DNA of 64,000 nucleotides from positions 1 through 64,000 of the forward strand of contig CAKZRR010000038.1 in NCBI GenBank assembly GCA_937146805.1. The letters are read 5' to 3'. The DNA comes from an uncultured Owenweeksia sp. (GTDB lineage Bacteria; Bacteroidota; Bacteroidia; Flavobacteriales; Schleiferiaceae). The translations under genes and the position numbers were made by a program. Below, piece by piece: positions 28,854-36,892 of this stretch. The notes under the pieces were generated by a model, which was not told where the DNA came from, searched no databases, and was given only the letters and a program-made list of their open reading frames with translations. Within the stretch, counting starts at the first letter, position 1. Every line of letters starts with the position of its first letter.

Positions 28854-29888
28854 ATGGAGGGTACTTCCAAAATATTAATGCTTTATACCGGTGGTACCAT
28901 TGGTATGGTAAAAGATGACCACACCCAAAGTTTAAAGCCTTTTAACTTTGAGCACTTGCTATCTCAAATTCCGGAAATTGGCCAAATGGATTGTGAGATT
29001 AGCACCGATAGTTTAGATCATCCTATCGACTCCTCTAACATGAAACCCGAGCATTGGTTACGCCTAGCCAAACGCATTTATACCGACTACGCTCATTTTG
29101 ATGCTTTTGTAATTTTACACGGCTCTGACACCATGGCCTATACTTCATCCGCTTTGAGCTTTTTGTTGGAGAACCTGGGCAAACCCGTAATCTTAACGGG
29201 CTCTCAATTACCCATTGGGATAAGCCGCTCGGATGCCCGCGAAAACTTATTAACCTCTTTAGAAATTGCCATTGCCAAAAACGAACAAGGCCAAGCCATG
29301 GTGCCCGAGGTAGCCGTGTATTTTGAGTACGACCTTTTTAGAGGCAACCGCATTCATAAAATTAGCACCGAAGATTTTGAAGCTTTTCAATCGCTTAACT
29401 ACCCCAAATTGGCCGAGGCAGGTGTACATATAAAATACCACAAATCAGTTATTAACCCACACCCCAGTAAGCCTATTAAATTAAACCAAAACCTTTGTAA
29501 TGAGGTGGCGGTGCTTACTACCTTTCCGGGGATGAGCCAAGCTTATGTAGAAGCCGTGTTAAACATTAGCAACTTGCGTGGACTTGTTTTACGCAGCTTT
29601 GGATCGGGTAATGCGCCTACTGATGCTTGGTTTTTAGAAGCTCTGCGCAACAAAATAGAGGCCGGCCTAGTGGTAGTTAACATTAGCCAATGTGATGGTG
29701 GGGGTGTAATACAAGGCAAGTACGAAGCCAGTAAGGGCTTATTAGAAATGGGTGTGCTTAGTGGCCAAGATATTAGCTTTGAAGCGGGTCTTACCAAACT
29801 AATGTACCTATTGGGTGAAAACCTTAGCCCCAGCGAATTAAAAAAAGCGTACGAAACAAATCTTAGAGGCGAGCTTACTCAGAAATGA
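28854..29888 (+). CDS. ansA: Type I L-asparaginase
   Basis: The 344-aa enzyme hydrolyses L-asparagine to aspartate and ammonia. Catalytic threonines lie in 'LYTGGTIGMVKDD' (about residues 12-16) and in 'VILHGSDTMAYTSSALSFLLE', which supplies the Thr-Asp pair and downstream Lys/Ser network. No signal peptide is present, fitting the cytoplasmic type I enzyme. Last gene of the FkbM-tatD-ansA run. The tRNA-Ser promoter follows at once. Confidence 0.9.
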   Translation: MEGTSKILMLYTGGTIGMVKDDHTQSLKPFNFEHLLSQIPEIGQMDCEISTDSLDHPIDSSNMKPEHWLRLAKRIYTDYAHFDAFVILHGSDTMAYTSSALSFLLENLGKPVILTGSQLPIGISRSDARENLLTSLEIAIAKNEQGQAMVPEVAVYFEYDLFRGNRIHKISTEDFEAFQSLNYPKLAEAGVHIKYHKSVINPHPSKPIKLNQNLCNEVAVLTTFPGMSQAYVEAVLNISNLRGLVLRSFGSGNAPTDAWFLEALRNKIEAGLVVVNISQCDGGGVIQGKYEASKGLLEMGVLSGQDISFEAGLTKLMYLLGENLSPSELKKAYETNLRGELTQK

Positions 29889-29893
29889 TTTAG

Positions 29894-29901
29894 TAGTTTT
29901 G
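29894..29901 (+). promoter_or_regulatory. -7 element for tRNA-Ser
   Basis: TAGTTTTG matches TAnnTTTG and predicts initiation near 29906, 18 bp before the mature tRNA. Confidence 0.5.
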
Positions 29902-29923
29902 CCGCCTTAATTTAGCCAAAATT

Positions 29924-30010
29924 GGAGAGGTGTCCGAGTGGCTGAAGGAGCACGCTTGGAAAGCGTGTGTGCGGGTAACCGTACCGCGGGTTCGAATCCC
30001 GCTCTCTCCG
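29924..30010 (+). tRNA. tRNA-Ser (anticodon GGA)
   Basis: An 87-nt class II tRNA. The acceptor GGAGAGG pairs with 30003-30009. The anticodon arm CACGC-TTGGAAA-GCGTG carries GGA at 29958-29960, the variable arm is long (TGTGCGGGTAACCGTACC), and the T-arm is GCGGGTTCGAATCCCGC. The discriminator is G, as usual for tRNA-Ser. CCA is not encoded. Confidence 0.96.
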
Positions 30011-30011
30011 C

Positions 30012-30047
30012 ATCCAACCTCAATCATCGTAGATGGTTGGGGTTTTT
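30012..30047 (+). terminator. Terminator of tRNA-Ser
   Basis: CCAACC pairs with GGTTGG, with an inner ATC/GAT, followed by seven T. It overlaps the stop codon of the opposing CPBP gene at 30020. Confidence 0.7.
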
Positions 30048-30958
30048 TTGTGGTTTATAAACCTATACACCGCCCAAATACTAAGGGCAAACACCGCCAC
30101 ACCTACCAACAGCACCGTTATATTATTTTGCAGTCCTTCCGCTTCATTTTGATAAGGCACTCCAAAAAAGTACAAGGCCACTAAAATGCCTCCATTATTA
30201 ATAAGATGTAAAATAATAGATAGCCACAGCTTTCCGCTCCAGTAGCGCAGGTAGCCCAATACTATTCCCAAAAACAAAATGGGCAACACTGCCGAAATTT
30301 GAAGGTGCATTAATGCAAACAACGCAGCCGTTACGCCAATACCTATATGCGCGCTACGGGTAGCCTTGGTAAAAATGGGTTGTAAAACGCCTCTAAATAA
30401 CAGCTCCTCGCCAAAAGCGGGCAATATAGCCATCAAAAAAAAGGTACTTGCAAAATCCCAGAAATCATCCATTTGTAAAAAGCCATTCACTTGCTCTTGT
30501 GCCAGCCCTTCGTTGCTCTCAAACCAATCCCTAATTCCTTGCATGGCCTCAGGCCAAGGCAAGGTTTCATAGGCCCCAAAAAGAAGATTACTTATGGCTG
30601 TTGCTCCCCAAGCCATAGGTAACAATAAACCAAAAGTTAGTATAGGTGTACTTTTTATTCGGGTTAAACCCAGATGCCCCAAAGGCCCATCACTAAGCAA
30701 TCCAGCCGCTAAAAAACCAGGTACTACAAAGGTGCCTATACTGCTTAGGCCTTGTACATACTTTAAGATGGAGGAAGGAATGCCGTTCCCGTTTTGCACC
30801 ACCTGCCCTATTTGCGCGTAGGTAATATTGTAAAACCAAGGGGCGGTAGCCAGTGCCAATAACTGAAAAAGCAAGGCACCCATTAAAACGAGCAACAAGG
30901 TTAAAACAAGCTGCCCCCAAGGGCTTTGACCAATAAATAGTGCTTTGAGTTTTGGCAA
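30020..30958 (-). CDS. CPBP (CAAX-like) intramembrane metalloprotease
   Basis: This 312-aa polytopic membrane protein (about eight helices) has the CPBP/Abi motifs: 'FGEELLFRGVLQP' (EExxxR), 'ALFALMHLQ' (second His motif) and 'IILHLINNGG'. Bacterial members act as intramembrane proteases or bacteriocin-immunity-type proteins; no substrate is evident. The only in-frame start before the first helix is a TTG at 30958, preceded by a TATTTTTG element on the minus strand (30988-30981). It shares its promoter region with the divergent dusB gene. Confidence 0.82.
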   Translation of the reverse strand: MPKLKALFIGQSPWGQLVLTLLLVLMGALLFQLLALATAPWFYNITYAQIGQVVQNGNGIPSSILKYVQGLSSIGTFVVPGFLAAGLLSDGPLGHLGLTRIKSTPILTFGLLLPMAWGATAISNLLFGAYETLPWPEAMQGIRDWFESNEGLAQEQVNGFLQMDDFWDFASTFFLMAILPAFGEELLFRGVLQPIFTKATRSAHIGIGVTAALFALMHLQISAVLPILFLGIVLGYLRYWSGKLWLSIILHLINNGGILVALYFFGVPYQNEAEGLQNNITVLLVGVAVFALSIWAVYRFINHKKTPTIYDD

Positions 30959-30988
30959 GGTGGGATTTGTTAATTTTGCACAAAAATA
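30951..30988. promoter_or_regulatory. Overlapping divergent promoters for CPBP and dusB
   Basis: Plus strand: TTTG (30951-30954), a 16-bp spacer and TAATTTTG (30971-30978), initiation near 30983 for dusB. Minus strand: TATTTTTG (30988-30981), initiation near 30976 for CPBP. The two -7 elements are three bases apart and face each other, so polymerases should compete. Confidence 0.5.
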
Positions 30989-30997
30989 AGGCTATAC

Positions 30998-31990
30998 TTG
31001 GTAACAATAGGCAACATTGAAGTAGGCGAATTTCCGCTACTACTCGCACCCATGGAAGACGTGAGTGATCCTCCGTTTAGGGCTTTGTGTAAAAAACATG
31101 GCGCAGATGTTATGTACACAGAGTTTATATCTAGCGAAGGCTTAATTAGAGATGCCGCCAAGAGTGTGCAAAAGCTGGATATTTTTGAATATGAACGCCC
31201 TGTGGGTATTCAAATTTTTGGCAACGAAATTTCGTCTATGCGTGAAGCGGCCGCCATTACCGAGCAAGCCCAACCCGATATTATTGATATTAATTATGGC
31301 TGCCCCGTAAAAAATGTGGCCTGCAAAGGCGCTGGCGCTGGCATTTTGCAAGACATCCCCAAAATGGTGAGCATGACCTCGGAAATTGTAAAAGCCGTAA
31401 AAAAACCCGTAACCGTAAAAACACGCTTAGGTTGGGATGAAGATACCAAGTACATTGTAGAGGTAGCCGAACGCTTGCAAGATGTGGGTATTGAGGCTAT
31501 TTCGATACACGGACGTACACGCAAGCAGATGTACAAAGGCGAGGCCGATTGGAGTTTGATTGCCGATGTAAAAAACAATCCGCGAATGCGCATACCCGTA
31601 TTTGGTAATGGAGATGTGGATAGCCCTGAGAAAGCCCTTGAAAAAAAGCAACGCTATGGCGTTGATGGCATTATGATAGGCCGTGCCAGCATTGGTAACC
31701 CTTGGATTTTTAATGAGATAAAGCACTTTTTTGAAACTGGCAACAAACTCGCACCCCCTACTTTAGCACAACGTGTAGAAGCCGCTTTGGCGCATATTAA
31801 CATGGCGGTAGAATGGAAAGGGGACCGTGTAGGGATTTATGAAACCAGAAGGCATTACACCAATTACTTTAAGGGCATTCCTAATTTTAAACCCTTTAGA
31901 ACTCGCTTAGTTACAGCCGAAAACTTAGAAGAGATTCATGAAATTTTGCAGGAGGTTACTAAAGAGTTTGGTGAAGTAAATTTTGGTTGA
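30998..31990 (+). CDS. dusB: tRNA-dihydrouridine synthase B
   Basis: The 330-aa FMN enzyme reduces uridine in the tRNA D-loop. Visible signatures are 'LLLAPMEDVSDPPFR', 'NYGCPVKNVACKGAGAGIL' (catalytic Cys), 'VKTRLGWD', 'ISIHGRTRKQMYKGEADW' and 'GNGDVDSPEKA ... DGIMIGRASIGNPWIF'. The N-terminal strand 'VTIGNIEVGEFPLLLAPM' is needed for the fold and has no ATG before it, so translation must begin at the TTG at 30998, with AAGG about 7 nt upstream. Confidence 0.92.
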   Translation: MVTIGNIEVGEFPLLLAPMEDVSDPPFRALCKKHGADVMYTEFISSEGLIRDAAKSVQKLDIFEYERPVGIQIFGNEISSMREAAAITEQAQPDIIDINYGCPVKNVACKGAGAGILQDIPKMVSMTSEIVKAVKKPVTVKTRLGWDEDTKYIVEVAERLQDVGIEAISIHGRTRKQMYKGEADWSLIADVKNNPRMRIPVFGNGDVDSPEKALEKKQRYGVDGIMIGRASIGNPWIFNEIKHFFETGNKLAPPTLAQRVEAALAHINMAVEWKGDRVGIYETRRHYTNYFKGIPNFKPFRTRLVTAENLEEIHEILQEVTKEFGEVNFG

Positions 31991-32002
31991 TAATTATATA
32001 GT

Positions 32003-32608
32003 ATGGCAATAAATTTCCATGACAATATTGAGCTAACTGCCAAAATAGTCTTAGCTGCAACCGCTATCGTGGCAATTATTCTTAAAGTTAAAGACTCCTA
32101 TTCAGGAGTAAAAGATAAGCAAGAAATAAAGCTTGACTTGGAAATTTATGAGTTGTTAAAGAGAACCAGCAGTATTGAAAATGAAGAATTGAAAAAGTCC
32201 ATCGACCGCAAAATATCCAAATCACTTCAGGACAAGGAAGGAAAAATAGTCAATTTTATTGTTGGTTTATGTGTCTTCATTGGATTTGGATTTTGGTCAA
32301 TCGATATTCTACAACGCCAAGAATCATTTAATGCATGGGTTATATTGACCGCCTTTTGTTCCTTGACTGGACTAACTATGTTATTTGGCACCAATGACAA
32401 AGCAGAGAATAAAACTGTCTTTTACCAAATCGGTTTTTACGACAAGACTGATTTTCAGATTGGTTTCATTATGGCCGGATTAACCGGTATTCTCACAGCT
32501 ATACTAATTTCAAAACTGGAAGGGTTTTCCTTTTGGCAATTTCTTTCCGGTCTAATCTTTATTATCAGTGTATTTAGTTTGATCAAAAAAATCAAGCGAA
32601 TAAAGTAG
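32003..32608 (+). CDS. Hypothetical four-helix membrane protein
   Basis: A 201-aa protein I do not recognise. It has a hydrophobic helix near residues 11-28 (KIVLAATAIVAIIL), then a charged, probably helical cytoplasmic segment rich in Lys/Glu (about 29-75: KDKQEIKLDLEIYELLKR ... SKSLQDKEGK). Further helices lie at about 77-97 (IVGLCVFIGFGFWSIDI), 107-125 (WVILTAFCSLTGLTMLF) and 148-195 (two helices), with a basic tail. It begins 12 bp after dusB and ends 2 bp before the convergent LolC/E-like gene. It may be an insertion into an otherwise conserved neighbourhood. Confidence 0.6.
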   Translation: MAINFHDNIELTAKIVLAATAIVAIILKVKDSYSGVKDKQEIKLDLEIYELLKRTSSIENEELKKSIDRKISKSLQDKEGKIVNFIVGLCVFIGFGFWSIDILQRQESFNAWVILTAFCSLTGLTMLFGTNDKAENKTVFYQIGFYDKTDFQIGFIMAGLTGILTAILISKLEGFSFWQFLSGLIFIISVFSLIKKIKRIK

Positions 32609-32609
32609 G

Positions 32610-33830
32610 TTACTGCCCCAACTTTAAAAACCCATGGGTAAGCCTTCGGGCGGTAAGCCACGAAACCAAAGCCGACAAAGCCAAAACAGTACCACCTACC
32701 GTAAATATATCTTTTACTTTTAAAGCCACAGGGTAAGCCTCTACCGCGTAGTTAGATCCAATTTGAAGCAAGCCATATTGCTGCTGTAAATACACCAAAG
32801 CTACGCCCAGTACAAGGCCCAATAATCCTCCGCTTAAGCTTATTAATAAACCCTCTTTAAAAAACACCTGACGCAATGTGCCTACCTCTGCCCCTAAGGC
32901 GTGCAACGTTCGCAAATGCTCTTTTTTATCTAACATTAGCATGCTTAGGCTGCCCATAATAGTAAAGGAGGCAATACCCAAAATAAGTGCAAATACTAAA
33001 AAGGTGAACAACGCCTCCGTTTTCATCACCTTAAAAAATACGGCCTGTTGCTCTTCGCGGGTTTCTACTTTAAAGTTAGCTCCTAACAATTGCTGCAAGG
33101 CCTTTTGTACTCGACCTACTTGCGCTGGTTCTGCCACTTTTACCTCTAGGTGGCTTAGCTCCCCTTGGCGGGAAAGTAAGTTTTGTGCAAAGTCAATTTT
33201 TGTAAAAATGTATTGCGCATCTACCTCGGGTTGTACCCTAAAAATACCACTTGGGTACACGCTTCTGCTCGAAAAAGCTTCCGTCATGGCGCTGGCTTTA
33301 AAGCCCGTTTTAGGTACAAAAATTTGAATAGGATCACCAATAGCGCGGTGATCGTAACCCAAGTAATAACTAACGCCAATGCCCATTACAGCATGCACAC
33401 CTCGCTTTCCAGAAAAAATTTCGTTTTCGCCATACACAATGGCGCTATCTATACCTGTTACCAAAGTATAACTTGGATCAATACCCTTTAGGCTAGCCAC
33501 ATATTCTTTGTTCTGAAAGGTGAGTAACACGCGCTCTTCTAACACAGCCGATACCCGCTCTAAACCTTCCAAGTCCTCTAACTCATCCCAAGGCACAACC
33601 TCATCACTAAAAAATTTGCCCTCGTGCAGACTTACTTTTAAGTCAGGGTCAAAGGTGTTGTAAAAGCCTTTTACTAAATCCTCTAAACCATTAAATGCAC
33701 TTAAAACAATAAACAGGGCCAAAGTGCCCACTAAAATTCCTGAAACGGAAATACCAGAAATAATATTTACGGCATTGCGTGATGTTTTGGCAAAAAAATA
33801 CCGCTTAGCTATGTAGCTCGAAAAATTCAC
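32610..33830 (-). CDS. FtsX-like permease of the LolC/LolE type
   Basis: The 406-aa ABC permease has one N-terminal helix ('IISGISVSGILVGTLALFIVLSAFNG'), a MacB-like periplasmic domain (about residues 48-265) and three C-terminal helices typical of FtsX-type permeases ('FLVFALILGIASFTIMGSLSMLMLDKKEHLRTLHALGAE'). LolC/E proteins extract lipoproteins from the inner membrane. No LolD ATPase is adjacent. Its start overlaps the rbfA stop by 4 bp, so the two are coupled. Confidence 0.85.
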   Translation of the reverse strand: MNFSSYIAKRYFFAKTSRNAVNIISGISVSGILVGTLALFIVLSAFNGLEDLVKGFYNTFDPDLKVSLHEGKFFSDEVVPWDELEDLEGLERVSAVLEERVLLTFQNKEYVASLKGIDPSYTLVTGIDSAIVYGENEIFSGKRGVHAVMGIGVSYYLGYDHRAIGDPIQIFVPKTGFKASAMTEAFSSRSVYPSGIFRVQPEVDAQYIFTKIDFAQNLLSRQGELSHLEVKVAEPAQVGRVQKALQQLLGANFKVETREEQQAVFFKVMKTEALFTFLVFALILGIASFTIMGSLSMLMLDKKEHLRTLHALGAEVGTLRQVFFKEGLLISLSGGLLGLVLGVALVYLQQQYGLLQIGSNYAVEAYPVALKVKDIFTVGGTVLALSALVSWLTARRLTHGFLKLGQ

Positions 33831-34186
33831 TTGATGGGGCTTTCGCCACCGCCCTTTAAAATATTATTTATGGCTTCTTCTTGCTCAATCGAGTCGTCTA
33901 AGAAAAATCGTAGCTCGGGCATTTTACGCAAAGCTCCTTTTAATTTTTGCACCAAAGTGTTTTTTATAAGTGACTCATTATCATTTAACCAACTTACAAT
34001 TTCTTGCTTATCCTTGGCAGGAAAAACACTTACATAGCAACGTGCCAAACCCACATCGCTGGTAATATTTACTCGTGTAGCCGATAATAGCAAACCTCTA
34101 AACTGCGATTGTGCCATTTCTCTAAAAATCTCGGCTAAGTCTTTTTGAAACTGGCCTTCGAGGCGTTTTAGTCTATTTGATTCCAT
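33827..34186 (-). CDS. rbfA: Ribosome-binding factor A
   Basis: The 119-aa KH-like protein helps mature the 30S subunit. Family landmarks are the N-terminal 'RLEGQFQKDLAEIFREMAQ', the central 'VNITSDVGLARCYVSVFP' and the C-terminal 'LRKMPELRFFLDDSIEQEEAINNIL'. A TAAATTTG element on the minus strand (34198-34191) is placed so that transcription should begin at or next to the A of the ATG. The mRNA would then be leaderless or nearly so. Confidence 0.93.
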   Translation of the reverse strand: MESNRLKRLEGQFQKDLAEIFREMAQSQFRGLLLSATRVNITSDVGLARCYVSVFPAKDKQEIVSWLNDNESLIKNTLVQKLKGALRKMPELRFFLDDSIEQEEAINNILKGGGESPIK

Positions 34187-34190
34187 GGGG

Positions 34191-34198
34191 CAAATTTA
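34191..34198 (-). promoter_or_regulatory. -7 element four bases before the rbfA start
   Basis: The minus strand reads TAAATTTG-CCCC-ATG. With initiation four or five bases after the element, the transcript starts at the ATG. Confidence 0.55.
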
Positions 34199-34263
34199 CA
34201 TTATTGCGAGGGGTAAAAGGCTACATTATTTAAAAGAAGCCTGCACCTTTGTTTAGTTATATA

Positions 34264-35145
34264 TTAGGGCATAATTGGTTTTAGCTCATAACCTTGCGCC
34301 TTCAATAATTCTATTAAGCCATCTGCCCCCGGCAAATGCAAAGCGCCTACTGCAATAAATGCTTTTCCCTTGGCTAAAGGTGCCTTTAGCTTGGGTATCC
34401 AGTTTTCGTTTCTGTTTTTGAGCAATACATCCGAGTTGTCCAATCCCAAACCTAAATCCTTGGCCATCGCCCACATTTTATTCAAATCTTCGGCTAAATA
34501 ATAAGCGGTTACATCTTCGGCTTCGGAGGTACTATCGGCTTCTTCCTCTTGCTTTACCATTTCCACTAGCATCTTGGCTTGTTCTTCTACTGTGGTAGAT
34601 TCAAACAGTAAACTGGCTTGTTCTTTGGCAGTTTCCAAACCCATTACCTCCTTACCTTGTTTTTTACCGTCTTGGGCAAAAAATAAATCCATGGGTTCTT
34701 CCGTATCTACCAAACTATCGGGTGCAAAACTCTCCACATCCTTAAGCATATACATGGTGCTTATTACCATGGGTTTTACTTGGTCCAGCATTATTAAATC
34801 CATCCCTAGTATGGGGTTCAGTTTTTCTTGCAACAAGGCATAATCGGCACTATCTACCATTGCCTTTAACGATTTACCGGGCATTAATCCCATCATGGCT
34901 ACGGTCATCATGGCACTACTATCTACCAGCATTTCTACCACCACATGTTCGCTGGCATTGTATGCTTTTTCTATCCGTGGATTATCGCTAATAAAAGCAC
35001 TGCCCAATAAATGGTAGGTACCAAATAGGTACGAGGTTTTTTTAGTTTCGGGGTCTTTAACTTCCCATAATAATGAGCTGCTCCATTGAGCGATGCTAAC
35101 ATGTGCTACTAGTAGCCCTAAGGCCAGTAAAAAATATTTTTTCAT
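34264..35145 (-). CDS. TraB/GumN family protein
   Basis: This 293-aa secreted protein has signal peptide MKKYFLLALGLLVAHVSIAQ. The TraB/GumN fold is marked by 'SSLLWEVKDPETKKTSYLFGTYHLLGS' (the G-x-x-H motif), 'SEHVVVEMLVDS' and the C-terminal 'GKAFIAVGALHLPGADGLIELLKAQGYEL' (GxxH-P-G). Family members include TIKI-like metalloproteases; whether this one is active is not known. It is separated from rbfA by 77 bp without a clear terminator and lies 21 bp from the flavoprotein gene upstream. Confidence 0.85.
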   Translation of the reverse strand: MKKYFLLALGLLVAHVSIAQWSSSLLWEVKDPETKKTSYLFGTYHLLGSAFISDNPRIEKAYNASEHVVVEMLVDSSAMMTVAMMGLMPGKSLKAMVDSADYALLQEKLNPILGMDLIMLDQVKPMVISTMYMLKDVESFAPDSLVDTEEPMDLFFAQDGKKQGKEVMGLETAKEQASLLFESTTVEEQAKMLVEMVKQEEEADSTSEAEDVTAYYLAEDLNKMWAMAKDLGLGLDNSDVLLKNRNENWIPKLKAPLAKGKAFIAVGALHLPGADGLIELLKAQGYELKPIMP

Positions 35146-35166
35146 TGCGCTATTTCTAGGTTCGTA

Positions 35167-36357
35167 CTACATCCAATTTTTCCACTCCTTTACCATTTTT
35201 TGGTGCGACCAATTTTTGAGTGCTCCTGTATTAAACAAGCCCACCACCGTGTTAAGTGCCATTGGGTATTTTAATGATTTCTGTAAACCATAGCCCGCTC
35301 TAATTTCGCTATTATAGTAACGGTACATGTGCTGTTGGTAGCTTGTTAAATCGTAATTTTTTGTTTTTAAGGCTTCCGCCAGATGTTCAGAGCAAATACG
35401 AGCCGACATCATTCCTGGGCCAATACCTTTTCCGGTAAACGGCTCAATCATACCCGCAGCATCACCAATTAAAGCGTAATTTTTTCCGGCAATAATCCGC
35501 TTTGGGGTAATTAGGGGTAAACCCCAACCTTTTGGCTTTTCCATGGGCTCTGCCTCAGCAAACATGTTAGAAACCCTTGGGTGCTCTGTCAACATTTGCT
35601 CAAACATTTTTTTGAGATTTACCTTTCGCTTAGCAATTTCAGTACTTACCATACCTAAACCTACATTAGCCATTCCGTTGCCCAACGGGAAAGCCCAAAA
35701 GTAACCCGGCAACAATTTTTTATCAAAGAAAAACTCCAGGTGATTGCCTTCATTAAAGCCTTTTACATTTTTATAATATACTCTAATCCCGCCAATCAGG
35801 TTTTTCTTCTCACGAAAGTGAGGTAAGCCTAAAGCTTTGGTTACCACCGGCTTTTCACCCTCAGCACCTACTATCATTTTAGCCTTAATTAGCGTTCCGC
35901 CAAGCGCGGATTGACTTAAAATCTCGAGTCCATCTTCCACCCTTGCAATGCTTTTTACCGTATTACCTGACAAAAAGTTACAATAAGCTGGGTTTAATCG
36001 TTGCACTAAAAAATTATCTAAATCTATTCGCCTAGACGTAAAAAAAGGAGGGTACGGAAATCCATCTTTTGAGAAATCATAGCGCAACTCCTTACCATTA
36101 CTTCCATGAAAACAAAAACCCCAGCTCTCCAACATTTCGGGTTGGGCGGCAAACTCTTCCAGTAATTCAGGATTTATCCGCTTTAGCACATTCAATACAT
36201 CTATGGTAATGCCGTCTCCGCAAATTTTATCGCGCGGAAAAGTGGCTTTATCCACCAAAGTGTGTTCAATTTTTTGTTTGCTTAAAAAATGAGATAACGT
36301 GGCTCCGGCTGGACCAGCGCCTATTATACAAATTTCGGTATTGTGCGGATTTAACAT
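35167..36357 (-). CDS. Geranylgeranyl-reductase-family FAD-dependent oxidoreductase
   Basis: The 396-aa flavoprotein has the N-terminal FAD motif 'ICIIGAGPAGATLSHFL', the family-specific 'FPRDKICGDGI' and the second FAD motif 'ALIGDAAGMIEPFTGKGIGPGM'. These enzymes reduce isoprenoid double bonds, or act in menaquinone- or aromatic-type chemistry; the substrate here is open. The start at MLNPHNTEI was preferred to MALIFS six residues upstream because it leads straight into the Rossmann strand. A polyprenyl synthase lies in the same window (21503) but is not linked. Confidence 0.82.
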   Translation of the reverse strand: MLNPHNTEICIIGAGPAGATLSHFLSKQKIEHTLVDKATFPRDKICGDGITIDVLNVLKRINPELLEEFAAQPEMLESWGFCFHGSNGKELRYDFSKDGFPYPPFFTSRRIDLDNFLVQRLNPAYCNFLSGNTVKSIARVEDGLEILSQSALGGTLIKAKMIVGAEGEKPVVTKALGLPHFREKKNLIGGIRVYYKNVKGFNEGNHLEFFFDKKLLPGYFWAFPLGNGMANVGLGMVSTEIAKRKVNLKKMFEQMLTEHPRVSNMFAEAEPMEKPKGWGLPLITPKRIIAGKNYALIGDAAGMIEPFTGKGIGPGMMSARICSEHLAEALKTKNYDLTSYQQHMYRYYNSEIRAGYGLQKSLKYPMALNTVVGLFNTGALKNWSHQKMVKEWKNWM

Positions 36358-36403
36358 TGAAAAAATAAGCGCCAATATAAAAAGTGCAGGGCTTACTTAA
36401 CCA

Positions 36404-36883
36404 TTAATAATCGGACAATTGATTGGGAAATACTTCTTGGAAATGTTTTTGCTCATTTTTCACCAATTCTTGCAGCGCCTGGTTGGTTTTAAAAAGCTGA
36501 AAACACTTTTGATCTATAAACAAACTCCGAACCGCGCGACTCCCAGTATAAAGATGCTGCTGGTGCCTTTGATCTTTTAAAAAGTGAGATAAGCCCGCCA
36601 TGCTCCCTGAAGTAAAAACCAAGGGCTTGCCTTTATCCATTTCCATTTTAACCCTGCCACTTAGCACCCAGTAAAAACCAAGCGGCTTATCGCCAACTTT
36701 AAAAAGACTTTCGCCTGTTCCATCAAAATTAATAGCACTGCTGTGCATCAAAATTTTTTGCCACAAGGAAGCCTCTACGCCCGTAGGCACAATCTTTTTT
36801 ACTAATTCTAGGTTTGTTTCTGTTAGCAAAGGCTCGGAATAAGCCCGCAAGGTAGATGGGCCATTTAGGGCGGCCAATGACAT
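36404..36883 (-). CDS. Stand-alone cyclic-nucleotide-binding-like domain protein
   Basis: A 159-aa protein with a Crp-type sensor fold ('FDGTGESLFKVGDKPLGFYWVLSGRVKMEMDKGKPLVFTSGSMAGLSHFL') but no helix-turn-helix; it ends about 40 residues after the domain. The Arg/Ser phosphate cassette of true cAMP binders is not evident. It starts 9 bp after the stop of the Crp/Fnr regulator gene and is probably co-transcribed with it. It could modulate that regulator or sense another ligand. A palindrome like the Fnr operators (36877-36890) overlaps its start codon. Confidence 0.65.
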   Translation of the reverse strand: MSLAALNGPSTLRAYSEPLLTETNLELVKKIVPTGVEASLWQKILMHSSAINFDGTGESLFKVGDKPLGFYWVLSGRVKMEMDKGKPLVFTSGSMAGLSHFLKDQRHQQHLYTGSRAVRSLFIDQKCFQLFKTNQALQELVKNEQKHFQEVFPNQLSDY

Positions 36884-36890
36884 TTGTCAG
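36877..36890. promoter_or_regulatory. Weak Crp/Fnr-type palindrome over the cNMP-protein start
   Basis: ATGACATTTGTCAG differs from the window's operator pattern ATGAY-N4-RTCAT at the last base only. A poor -7 match (TACCTTGC, minus strand 36854-36847) lies at the same offset as in the three strong sites. It may be functional or a chance match. Confidence 0.35.
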
Positions 36891-36892
36891 CT

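Noticed and set aside
29930-30184. Short plus-strand frame over tRNA-Ser
   Set aside because: It starts inside the tRNA gene and its terminator and overlaps the CPBP gene antisense.
30693-31049. Minus-strand 118-codon frame across the CPBP/dusB junction
   Set aside because: It covers the divergent promoters and the starts of two well-supported genes.
32878-33327. Antisense 149-codon frame within the LolC/E-like gene
   Set aside because: Fully covered by a well-supported gene on the other strand; low-complexity Cys/Lys content.
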